DNA of 64,000 nt from Trema orientale (taxonomy: Eukaryota; Streptophyta; Magnoliopsida; Rosales; Cannabaceae), in the NCBI GenBank assembly GCA_002914845.1, contig JXTC01000192.1, positions 1-64,000 on the forward strand, read 5' to 3'. Shown here piece after piece: positions 37,232-47,921 of the stretch. Made by a program: the position numbers and the translations under genes. Numbering within the stretch: position 1 is the stretch's first letter; the number at the start of each line of letters is the position of its first letter. Under the pieces are notes generated by a model. The model saw only the letters and a program-made list of their open reading frames with translations, did no database searches and had not been told where the DNA came from.

Positions 37232-38892
37232 ATATATATATGTTTTAATTCTTTAACCAAGGTCTGAGGGGTAACGTCCATTTGTTGGGCATTAAAGTAA
37301 ATGGATTCACAAGTCATGTATATATTACACTTTTTCTTATCTGATTCGAATTCTTTTCTTCAGCAAGCCCCAATCTCTCGAGTCGAGATTTGAGACAAGG
37401 ACCAAATCATATTCCTCATGGCGCATAGGTACGTAGGTTCTCCTCAATCGCATAGTTCTTTAGATCTAAGGGTCCCTAAACTGACATATTCCTCTCCCCC
37501 TCTTCAGTATTATACTTCAACTTCATAATTAGTTTTTTTTTTCTTTTTTTTTCCTTTTTTTTCATTTTACTTAATATTTTAAATTATCCAATTAGGTTAA
37601 AATAGCATTGAATATGGAATCAATGGTATTTATAATATAGATTTACAAAAGAAATATTACTATCTATATAGGCCAACTTACGTCATTTACGAGAAACAAA
37701 TCAATTAAAATACAATAAAAATTTGCATTTTCACGTTAAGTTCCCTTAAAAAAGAAAAATAGTTAGCAGCCAACTTTAACGGTATTATACTAGGAATCAT
37801 GTTAAGGAATTAATTAAATTTTATAAAATTAACTACAGATTGTAAATAATAAATATCCCAAAATTTTTTGACTAACTAACTACTAAATCAAAACTGTTAA
37901 ATCTATATCCAACAGTCAAATTTTTTTGCAACTGTTAATAGGTAAATGTCAAAATCACTATTAAAGTCTGACCCATATATATATTTATATATATATATAT
38001 TTAACCAAACAAAGTTAAGCCATCAAAACTAATATGATACATAAAATTTTCGTACCTCCAGTCTTTCCAACTATTCAACTTAGCTATTTCTATGAATTCA
38101 ACCTAAATATTTAGGACAAGCCTCTAGTATATATATCTACCAATGAGCTAAATTTAACAGTTTAGAACTCATACAAAGGTTTGTAGAGGGTCTATTATTT
38201 TCTTTTTATAATTTTTTGTAAAATGACTTCTATCGGTTCCAACAGTTTTTTTTTTTAAAAAAAAAGGAAAAAGAAAAACTCTACCGATACATCGAAAAAA
38301 GAGCTCTACTACAGGATTTCCAAAAATATAATTTATACCAATTAGTACTTCTAAATAAAGTTACAGAGAAAAGAGAGATCGGAGTTGACAAGCACGTTTA
38401 ATAATCATTGTTGTTGCGTGTATATGAAGAGAAAAAGAAAAATATAACAATAAAAGACATTAATATTCCTCTAGTAGTATCGAATTTTGATAGATATGCA
38501 ACGATAGCTACTCATTCCCCCTTGAAACTACTATCTACTCGCTTTTCAGATATGTTTTTCCATCGGTTATCCGAGAAAATTGTTTTTATTGAATTGGTCT
38601 ACAAAGCATTTTTAGAAAAACGTCATTATGTAGTAGATTAAGACGTAATAACCGTTTAATGGCATGTCTAATAGGGATAGGATCGATTATTGTCTAACTA
38701 AATGTGCATAACAACATATAGTATAACATCACCCATTCCCTACAAAACAACAAACAGTGAACAAAAGAAAATGGGCCGACCAAAACGGACATAAGGGTAT
38801 GGAAAATCTTAAAGTATGAGGTAAATTAAAAGAATGGTATGTAAACCAAACTTTTATTGAAAATTTTGTGTAGTACAATATATAAGTTTCAA
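37232..38892. other. spacer without supported gene
   Basis: AT-rich, with long T-runs near 37,530-37,565. An open frame at 38,408-38,641 (plus, 77 aa, ending LVYKAFLEKRHYVVD) has less biased composition than its surroundings, but I recognise no family. Confidence 0.35.
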
Positions 38893-39093
38893 GATAATGC
38901 TAGGTGTATCAAAATTTGTACCAAATTTTTAATACCAAGACATGTGAAATTTCAGTTGGTACTATTTAATTAGTGTATTAAAACTTACCACAAATAAGTT
39001 AATCATATTTACTAATTGAATATTGCCAACTCACATGCCACATGTGTTGTTATTAAAAATTTGGTAAAAATTTTGGTACACATAACATTATCC
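38893..39093. mobile_element. 201-bp Mutator-like MITE with perfect 9-bp duplication
   Basis: The ends GATAATGCTAGGTGTATC and inverted GGATAATGTTATGTGTACC lie in terminal inverted repeats of about 50 bp. AAGTTTCAA flanks both sides (38,884-38,892 and 39,094-39,102). It lies about 180 bp beyond the stop codon of array gene 4. It shares the AATGCTA terminus with the element at 56,068-56,249. Confidence 0.9.
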
Positions 39094-39275
39094 AAGTTTC
39101 AATATCAACTTACACTAAGTGAACAGAATTGTTGAAGAAAAACCAGAGAATAAATTAAACTACTTATAATCAGTACTATGACAAAGACCATGAAATTGTA
39201 ACATTGCAAAAGCTTAAACGCTATTGTAATCCAACCACGTGCCTTGCACGTGCTCTAGTATGAAATTAATTAAGC

Positions 39276-41089
39276 CTAGAAAACAAATGGAATGACAGCC
39301 TTCACCTCTTTAGGGAAGTCTTCAAACTTAGAGAGGTACCAATTCCTAGTGGCATAACTCCTTCCCACCAAGTAAAATATAGTACCTAAAGTAAAGGAGA
39401 ATGCATACAAAGTCTGAGAAATAAATGAGATCCCCACAAAACCTAAAATCTCAAAGAGGTAGTGAGGGCAAATCACTAAGCCAAAGAGACCTCCCTTGGG
39501 AATCTTATACGAATCTTTATCTCCTTTTTTCCTAAGTTGGGAAAGAAGGTAATGGTGGTAGAAATTCCCACTTATGCCTATCAAAAACAACAAAACTCCA
39601 ATGTATTTCAAATCAATAAATGTTGGCTGCTCATGATATTGGTCACTGTTAGGGCCTTGTGTTGGGTATAATTTATAGTGACAATAAATCATGTTTGCTG
39701 TAGAGGAGAAATAACTGAAGCTGATGAGAATTGCACTGTCAATGACCACTCCTCCACTGTATTTGTGAATAAATATAACCTACAAGTGGACAAAAAAGAA
39801 AAAGAAAATATGATACCCACTTCAAAAAAATAAAAAATAAAAAAACTGATAATGTAACTTTTTTTTGGTGGGGATGGAAATTTTTTATTAATCACGGTCG
39901 AATCCTACTAAGTGAGCAATATATACTAAATATTGTACTTCTTATACAGTATAATACAGTTTATCTCGGCACGTATATAATAGTATTGTATGGACCATTA
40001 GTCAAATGTTCCATCTGTCAATTAAATGTGGTTGTTGCAACACTTGTCATGTGATAACGCGGATCCATATCGTTGACTGTCCAATAGTATATGAGAACAA
40101 AATTGAACTCTAAAACTAAGGGTATATATGGATGGATCTTCTAAACTTTAACAGTTTATATCATTGATATGATAACTATATAAATTATTCAAGTCAAATT
40201 TGGTAATCATTTAGTACCTAAGACCGCCCTAAAGAAAAATCAATTTCATTTTCTTAGGGTGAAAAAAAAATCGGATTTTTAATGTTACGTCTAAATTTAA
40301 CAAACATATGTCGAGGAAAAAAATAAATTTAGCAAACATGTTAATTAATTTTGGTGGGTGTCAGGAAGATTGAATGTTATTGACTTATTTACCAAGTTTC
40401 TTTTATCATCACGTCCGACCTTATCCTTATCAATCAGCAATAGTTACCAACTGCCAATTATATGTGTGTACGTATGCATCTACGCCACCTGTATCCAGAT
40501 ACTACTACTCCAAATTTGGAATAAACAATTCAGAAAATATCCGCCAAACAAAATGCTAAACGTCACTTCAAGTCATCATTAATTTATTAGAACAATAGAA
40601 CTCCAGCTCAATTAAAATTATTCAAAACCATTTTAACAAATGATAAAATTATTAAGAAAAAAATCGCCTTAACTATATGATCAATTTTATATCTCCAAAA
40701 CGTTCTGAGAACCAAACTCAATATCCATATGATTATAGAGAGTGAAAAGATACATGTATACATACCTCAAAGATCCTCTTGAAGAAATGGACAGTCAAGG
40801 CTAAGCTCACCAAAAAGAACCTGAGATCCTTATTGTGGGGCAAAAGCAGCAGCAAGGAAGCAAGGCCGGTGAGAAACGCCGGCGTGTAGAGCAACAACAT
40901 ACCGGCTCTGCTCGGCATCTTCGCTCGATTTTGAGAGCCAAAGTTGTAAAATTTGGAATACCCTAAATGCTTTCCGGCCATCTCTAGCAATCCCAAAAGA
41001 GGTAATGCTATTACGGTGACCAAAGACAAGGCCTTGATGTAAAGTGAAGGTGGTGTTGGCAAAATGAATCTTGTCAATATAGACTCCAT
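39276..41089 (-). CDS. steroid 5-alpha-reductase family protein, array gene 4
   Basis: Two exons: 41,089-40,766 and 39,779-39,276, giving 275 aa. The borders are GAG|GTATGT and TTGTAG|GTT, phase 0, joining FFKRIFE to VIFIHKYSGG. The start MESILTRFILPTPPSLY fits the family. A signature KIPKGGLFGLVICPHYLFE precedes GRSYATRNWYLSKFEDFPKE and the end KAVIPFVF. Compared with its paralogues it has an extra stretch of about ten residues before DLKYIG (LYPTQGPNSDQYHEQPTF in place of LSQGLAEPP). This lies between two membrane segments and so is probably a longer loop. It has the shortest intron (986 bp), free of clear transposons, and a good TATA box. Predicted ER membrane NADPH-dependent reductase; substrate unknown. 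Confidence 0.88.
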
Positions 41090-41169
41090 CTTCTCAATTT
41101 TGCTAGATCAGTTATTTCTATGTATCCGAGTTTTCTATGATGTTCTAAAGAGAAAAATACGAAACTTCT

Positions 41170-41177
41170 TATATATA
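41170..41177 (-). promoter_or_regulatory. TATA box of array gene 4
   Basis: The minus strand reads CTCCTATATATAAGAAG about 80 bp above the ATG at 41,089, a normal plant TATA position for a short 5' UTR. Confidence 0.6.
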
Positions 41178-41182
41178 GGAGA

Positions 41183-41288
41183 AACGTTATCTTCTACCGA
41201 CTAATGTGTAGGTTTCACACTTTATTATTATATTACTTTCCACCAACCAATGTGTAGGTTTCACACTTTGTCATTATATTAGTTTGAA
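41183..41288. repeat. tandem repeat upstream of array gene 4
   Basis: Two units of about 53 bp share AATGTGTAGGTTTCACACTT followed by T-TCATTATATTA-type sequence. They sit directly upstream of the TATA box of array gene 4, so they could influence its promoter (inference). Confidence 0.7.
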
Positions 41289-41544
41289 AAATATTGCTAT
41301 GTTCACAGTTTTGTTAGATTTAATTACAACTTAAACGACATGATTTTTAGATGTCAGATTATTAGTGGAAGTAAAGAAAAAAGGGAAAATGAAAAAGGCC
41401 ATACGTATTTTTTTGGTTTTAATTTGTAATAAAAACTAAGTATATAATGTCACGGTAGATAGAGTATTTTTTGTTAGATAATGTGTCAAGATGTGTAACG
41501 TTAATCCATTACTTTTTAGTTTCAAAGTATTTTTCTATAGACTT

Positions 41545-41880
41545 TTAAGCCAAATGACTGAATTTTAGATCATTGTTTGAAAAATGGTCATTTTTCAAAC
41601 AATGTTAAATAATAGTCGAATTTTGAAACTTATATAAAAAATGGTCATTTTTCCTATTTAATGTATCAAAATATATCGATTTATTTTGCATAAATTGGTT
41701 TTTTTTTAAATTAATTTATTTTGTACAAAACAGATTTATTTTTAAAAAGTAGATAAACTAAAAAATAACTATTTATCAAAATAAAATTATAAAACAGTCA
41801 TTTATTAAATAGGTGTAAAAAAGAGCCCTTTTTAAATTGATCTAAAAAAAGACATTTCTTATAAATACTCTTTTTTCTAT
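41545..41880. repeat. dispersed AT-rich repeat, copy 2
   Basis: It is collinear with 23,140-23,400: TTGTTTGAAAAATGG, ATCAAAATAAAATTATAAAA and GACATTTCTTATAAATACTC occur in the same order. Confidence 0.65.
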
Positions 41881-42333
41881 TTACGTAGATCAGATTATAG
41901 CTTTAAAAATTACAAAAATGACACAACAATTTCAAGTTAAAACGACATCTTTAGTTTTCGTTTTTTCCTAAAAAAATAATTTTTAGTTTAGTTTAATTTC
42001 AATTTTTAAATAAAATTTTAAATTCTAAAGGGGTATTTTGGTAAGTTATTGGTTAAAATTAATTTTAACTTAAAAAAATATGAATTTGTAATAATTTTAA
42101 ATGTGAAGATTATTATTAATAATAACCAAAACAAAAGTATAAATCGAACAAAAACTAAAATGCATGATAAAAAAAAATGTAATTATTGCAAATTAAACTA
42201 CTTAATCTAAATTTCTTTATATCAAAATTATCAACAATTGTTTTCCAAAATATCAATATTTATAACTTTCACACAAATAAAACTTTTACTAAAGCATATT
42301 AAATAGTACAACCCTCAAGCTTTATTCTATGAG

Positions 42334-42339
<6 letters not shown>

Positions 42340-42376
<37 letters not shown>
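42340..42376. repeat. AT microsatellite
   Basis: About 18 uninterrupted AT units. Confidence 0.95.
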
Positions 42377-42379
<3 letters not shown>

Positions 42380-42386
42380 AATGTAT

Positions 42387-42540
42387 GGGCACAGATGTAG
42401 TCCCCTTGAGGGGACTGGTCCTATCCACGTTTTAACCAATACAAGTCATGTTTGTCTAATACTGTGTTAGTTAAAATATGACTTGTGTTAGCCAGATCAT
42501 GAACAGGACCTATCCCTTCAAGGGAACTACATCCGCGGCC
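42387..42540. mobile_element. 154-bp TIR element
   Basis: The left end GGGCACAGATGTAGTCCCCT and the inverted right end GGCCGCGGATGTAGTTCCCT are inverted repeats, continuing through GAGGGGACTGGTCCT against GAAGGGATAGGTCCT. The flanks TTTAATGTAT and TTTATGTACA suggest an imperfect target duplication. It lies next to the AT microsatellite. Confidence 0.8.
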
Positions 42541-43345
42541 TTTATGTACATAATGAATAGTTCTACTTTCTATCAGCTATTGTTTAGAACACTTTCCACA
42601 CGTTGGATGGTTGAGTATGAAAAATAATAAGAGGAATTAAGAAGAATATTTGATACATCTATTATGTAATCTTTTTTTTTTAATGCTTGATACGTAGAAT
42701 CTAGTTTTATATTTTAATAATAAAACAAATTATAGGGTGGCAAATCGATATTCATATTTTAATAATATGATAAATCATAGAATGGAATCAACATGTTAAA
42801 CAATGAGACTGAAAAGTGCATTTAGCATTCTTTAAAAAAAAATAAATAAACGGATAATATTACCAAAAAAAAACCACTATATATGTTTAGTATTTAAGTA
42901 ATTAAAAAAAACCACACCTTTTTATTTTTATATTGAATTAAACCTTCATTCGGTGTTTTCCAGCCAAATAGCTCTGAGCCTACCAATATGGTCAAAATTT
43001 GAATTTGTTATTGTAGAAAAAGATAGCTTTACCTTTTAAACTCATAAAATATAAATTATTGAAACTTAAATGAGTTTAAATTATTCATAACAATTAATAT
43101 GAAAAAAAATAAAATAAAAAAAGAATAACAAAGGTTAAAAAGGAAAAAAATATTTTTCATTTTATTTTTATCCTTTTTATTTCTCATTTTAAGTGAATAT
43201 ATAATGAATTAAACTAAAAAGAACTTAAATTATTCAAAACAAGTAAAAACAAGAAAAAGTGACTGACAAAAGTTTTATTAAAACAATTCCTCTTTTGTCT
43301 CTTTTTTTTTTATTTGAAGTATTTTTCAACTATTTAAACTATGGG
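42541..43345. other. AT-rich spacer
   Basis: I see no gene or clear element; only A- and T-runs. Confidence 0.4.
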
Positions 43346-43348
43346 CGG

Positions 43349-43877
43349 CTCTATTGCCACCCCTTCTTTTTTCTCTCCCCACCCCTCATAAAATTTTAAA
43401 TTTTAACTATCCATTAGTTTTTAGAACCCAACATTTTTTTTGGGGGTCTTATCCTCTATTTTTATTGTATTGATTCCCTAGTTTATTGAGGCACTCGGAG
43501 AAGAAGTTACTAAGATTGGAATTCAACATAGCAATAAAGATTTTGCAGTAAAAGATTACAAAGAGTCCAAAAATAAAATTTCAATATACATGAAAGATTC
43601 GATTTTTTGTGAAAAGAAAAATTGAAAAAAAAAAGAAGAAGAATAAATTATTTATGCTTAAAAAATATATAATGTACAGTACTTTCTATTGATCATGCTT
43701 AAATTATATATAATTACCTTAAAAAAATCTGTATACGATCAAAGAATCACATATATTATATATGTGATTTATCCTTAAAAACAATTGTAAGAAATATATG
43801 AATTATCCTAAAAAAAAAAGCATCTATGATTGAAAAATACATCAAGAAAAAATAGGGGTAGCAATAGGGGTAACATG
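43349..43877. mobile_element. possible TIR element
   Basis: The left CTATTGCCACCCCTTCTTTT and the inverted right CCCTATTGCTACCCCTATTT are similar inverted ends about 530 bp apart, with an AT-rich interior. The target duplication is not clear. Confidence 0.45.
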
Positions 43878-44117
43878 TTTTATAGCTTTAAAAAGCCTTT
43901 ATTATTTTTTTATTATTTATGTTTTATGAGTTTAGAGGGTAACATGTCTTTTCTTCAATCTTAAATTCCAGTTTTGACCACAGTTATGTGTCTATTCTAT
44001 TTAATAAGAAAACACAAATTTTAATTGTTAGTTTGATATAAATAGAAAGTGTGGCTTCTTTTTTTCTTGGGCTAAAATATTAAATGTTGTGAGTTATTTT
44101 TGAATATTATTCCTATA

Positions 44118-44655
44118 GAAATGAATGGTCCCTAAATTATCCAACTTGAGGCAATTTGGTCCTTAAAGTTCTAACTATGACAATTAATCCCCCTGAGCTT
44201 TTCTATTTGAATCAATTTGATTTTTGAACTATCTAAATCATAATCTACTTTTAAAAATTTAACGAAAAACACTCGTGAGGAGTATATAGTAGCATCTGAA
44301 AAGATATTTAACGGAAAATAAATTAAATAAAAGGATTTGGATAGAAAGAAAAAATATTGTTTGTATTTTTTAGTGTGTTTTTTAAGCTACAAATTTATAG
44401 AAAATTTTTCTATGATTGTTTATTTTTTTTACACAAAATTGCTAAATTACCTCTCAAATACACTTTTAAATATTGCCACATACTTCTCATGTATGGTTTT
44501 TATTGAAAATTTAACTGCAAGTTGTAATTTAGACAGTTTGAGGACTATTGCTTAATCTAATTAGAAAATTTAGGGGATTAACTGTCAAAATTAGATTTTT
44601 GAGGACTAGATTTCCTCAAGTAGAATAATTCAGGGACCATTTGTTCCATTAAACC
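44118..44655. mobile_element. non-autonomous TIR element (about 540 bp family), copy 3
   Basis: It is collinear with the element at 23,466-23,980: AATGGTCCCTAAATTATCCA, GTAGCATCTGAAAAGATATT, TCAAATACACTTTTAAATAT and the end GGGACCATTTGTTCCATTAA. The left end lacks the outermost bases of its relatives, and no target duplication is evident. Confidence 0.75.
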
Positions 44656-45250
44656 TATCCCTAATAATAATTGTGATTTGATGTGATTTTTTTTTTAAAT
44701 GGTGATTTGATATGATCTGATGTATCTCGTGAGAGAGATATTATAGTTGACAAATGCAACTACTCCTTCTAATGAAAATTCTTTTCATATTGATGGATTT
44801 TAGCTTTACGCGTTTCTATCGTTTAGGATGACTAGCTAGTTTGTGGGGGAGATTCTACCATAGGAGTTTATGATGCATATTGCATCACAATTCATAACTA
44901 ATATATTCATTAAAAGTGGAATCAAAATGGGCCGCACGCCCGCACTTATCTCATCGACCATTCTTTGCCATTCATATAGGTTGGTCAGTTGGTCGGTTGA
45001 CACTATGTTGATGCAAATTTTGGACTCTTTTTTTTTTTTGCCCCCTTCTCTGTCCTGGAAACACGATCAAATCTTTAATTCGATTTGTCATTCTCTTGTC
45101 CACGTTTCTTTGCCGAGAGAGAATTATTTATTTAATTTATGTGTTTGAATCGGTCTCTTTTATTTATATAAGCATTTGTATTTAATTTTTTATTGGAGAA
45201 CTTTTAGTATTTGAGTTGTTTTTGTCTATTTGTAGATTAAGATGAGTTTT
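44656..45250. other. spacer before the Helitron
   Basis: A plus-strand open frame (44,870-45,148) shows no family signature. The region is otherwise featureless. Confidence 0.35.
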
Positions 45251-45739
45251 TTAATTCGCGCATTTGTCGCGGAATATATACAAGTATAATAAGTTGGTAA
45301 TAAAGTAATTATTATATTAATTATAATCCGTAATAATTTTTTACAATATAATGATATTTGTCTAAGATATAATAACATGTTGTTCAAAATATTACAAAAT
45401 ATTTTTATATTGAAATAGATTAATAATTAAATTCATAGCTTTTGCTTTTCTTTCTTTTGTTGCTTCTCTTCACTGCAATTAGAAAAAAAAATAGAATAGA
45501 AAAAAATATTAGATTAAATTATTTATTTAAGAAAAATAATTAGTTTTTACTGTTAAGGTATGAGATATTTATTTTTTTTATATAATTAAATTAATTACCT
45601 GATGAGTTTTTGCTTCCTTGATACTTCTGTTGATGTTGTTTCTGATCTAAAATGCAAAAAAATAAAAAATTATTATTTAAATGATGGATCATATATTATA
45701 TATTTTCTAAGATTAAGTGTAAATTGATAGCGGTATTTT

Positions 45740-47700
45740 ACTTTTCTGTAATTTTTTTTGGATCAGGTGTCTTTGGATCAAGCGGTATGATTGGTACTAC
45801 TTCTGTTTCGGTAATGGTTGGTGGTGCTGGAAGTGGCAATGTAGTGGATTCATCATCATCAAATATTTTTGACACGATTTTGTCAATTAAAACTCCTCTC
45901 GTTCTAAAATAAACTTGAAATATTTTTGATGTCTGCATAGTTGCTTGATTATTGGTGGTAATATTGTTGGATCAGTATATCCTTCCTCTATTGTTAATAC
46001 CGAGCATGGTTTTTTAATCAAAACTTGAGCTGCTTTCCCGAATATTGTGATGAGAGTGAATCCCGTTTCATCTTGAATTCTGGTATTTAATTTATACCTG
46101 TTGAAACAATAATGTGAAAGAAGAATTTAGTATAAAAAATAAGTAGAAATATTTTGATTAATATTTGGTGTTATAAACTATTTTTTTTATAAGTGGACTA
46201 GTTAAAGAAATATTGATACAAATTATTTAATTATATGTTTTACCATGGAGTTGGGATTGATGTTAGATGGCCATGTGTGTCACACTACCATCCACTTCCT
46301 GCTTCACGGACTTGTCTTGAACATTAGTGGTAAGAATTGTAGTACCAACCTTGATGTGTTTCAAATTTAAATATTATTGTTTTCACCGTGAATTTGATTC
46401 CCTGAAGGTAAAAAAAATATTCGGTATTAGTTTAGGTTATAATCGGAAATGATATTTTTATTAATATTATTGTATTTATGTTAACTTGTTGAGTTAGCTG
46501 ATCCAGTTCGTTTAGTTCTACAATTGATTTTCTGTTTTGCAATTTTTGCTACTCTAGTGGTTGCCTTTCTTTTGGAATAGGAGCTGGAAGGAATTCAATA
46601 TGCTGTGTTGTGTGTTGAAACCTGAGTAATAAATTAATAAGAAAAGTATCAATATTTAATTAAGATAAATACAATAAGTTTTTTATTTAATTCAAAGAAA
46701 TATAAAAGATAATTATTACCTTGTTTTTAATGCATTATCTTCTGGTATGTCTATATTCATATAATATATTGTTGCACCTGTACTTGCAATATATATATTT
46801 CCTGTTCGACACAAAAGTTTATATTAGTTAATATATAATTTTAAATAAGTGAGTAATTTTATACATAAAGGTAAAATATAGTTATTGGTTACCTAGATAT
46901 TGTTTTACTGTCATAGATGTAAAGATAGTTATGACTGATTCCTCCATAGTATTTATAATATCCGTATTAAATTTTTTTACAGTTTCACCCCATAAAGTGA
47001 TCTGTAGTTTTTCACTTCTGTAGTTCAGACAAAACAATATTAAAGTATGGTCAAAATACAAAATGATTTTTTTTTAATATGTGAATGTTAATAATAAATA
47101 AATTACTTACCTGATGTTTTGTATTGTCAACGTTTGTCTTGGTGTCATTTTTCTCTTGATCGCTGTCTCTTCCAAGTCTTGTATTTCTATTAACATTCCT
47201 ATAACATCTATTACAAGAAAAAGAAGAATTAATATAAGAAAATTTAAATAATCGTTAGTACGTGATAATCAGGTAATAATATTGTAATTAGTAATACTTA
47301 ATAAGATGTCATGGATATCTATTCTTGTAGGTAATTGATTAAAATCTATGAAATAGAATTTATGTATTGGAATGTTTGTTGTTAAGACTGTTATTAGAGT
47401 AAAGGACGTTGCTCTGGAAAACTGAAGCATCGCAGTATGAGAAACAACTCTGTTGTATAATGCTAAATAATAAGAGGTATATGTATTAATTATAGTAAGT
47501 TATGATATGATATAATATCGTATGATATAACGTAATCTAATACTATTATTTTTATCTCATGATCAACTAAAATACAATCCAGACTTATTTGACGTCCGGT
47601 TGTGTAATCATTATTATGCCAGAGTCTGATAATGCGAGCTTCGATTGCTCCGTAAGTTTCATTTGGCTTGAGATATCATATAGGTATTGCCATTTTTGTT
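45740..47700 (-). pseudogene. RPA70-like (OB-fold) pseudogene of the Helitron
   Basis: Replication protein A large subunits bind single-stranded DNA; Helitrons often carry a captured version. Exon-like segments on the minus strand give ARIIRLWHNNDYTTGRQISL (first OB fold, about 47,640), IDVIGMLIEIQDLEE (about 47,210), LQITLWGETVKKFNTDI (second OB fold, about 47,020), NIYIASTGATIYYMNIDIP (about 46,800), IKFTVKTIIFKF and GWYYNSYH (third, zinc-binding OB region, about 46,390-46,320), and YKLNTRIQDETGFTLITIFG (about 46,100). GT-AG-like borders separate them. An in-frame TAG at 46,549-46,551, a stop in the zinc region where a Cys is expected, and a frame break near 45,900 show that it is dead. Confidence 0.75.
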
Positions 47701-47921
47701 TTAGCTACAAAAGGGGGAAAAAAATTAATAACATGAAAATTGTATATAAAATATTAAGAAATGTAAATATAAATCTATATTAATATGACATTTTTATAAT
47801 GCTTAATTAATAATATAATTTTTATACTTACATAATATTATGTAAAATTTCTTTATAAACTATATTTTTAATTTGAGTTGAGTATTTATTGATGGATTCA
47901 TTTATTAATATATGTATTCCT

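Noticed and set aside
38408..38641. 77-aa plus-strand open frame with fairly balanced composition
   Set aside because: No recognisable domain, no support from splice sites or neighbours; kept only as a remark in the spacer entry.
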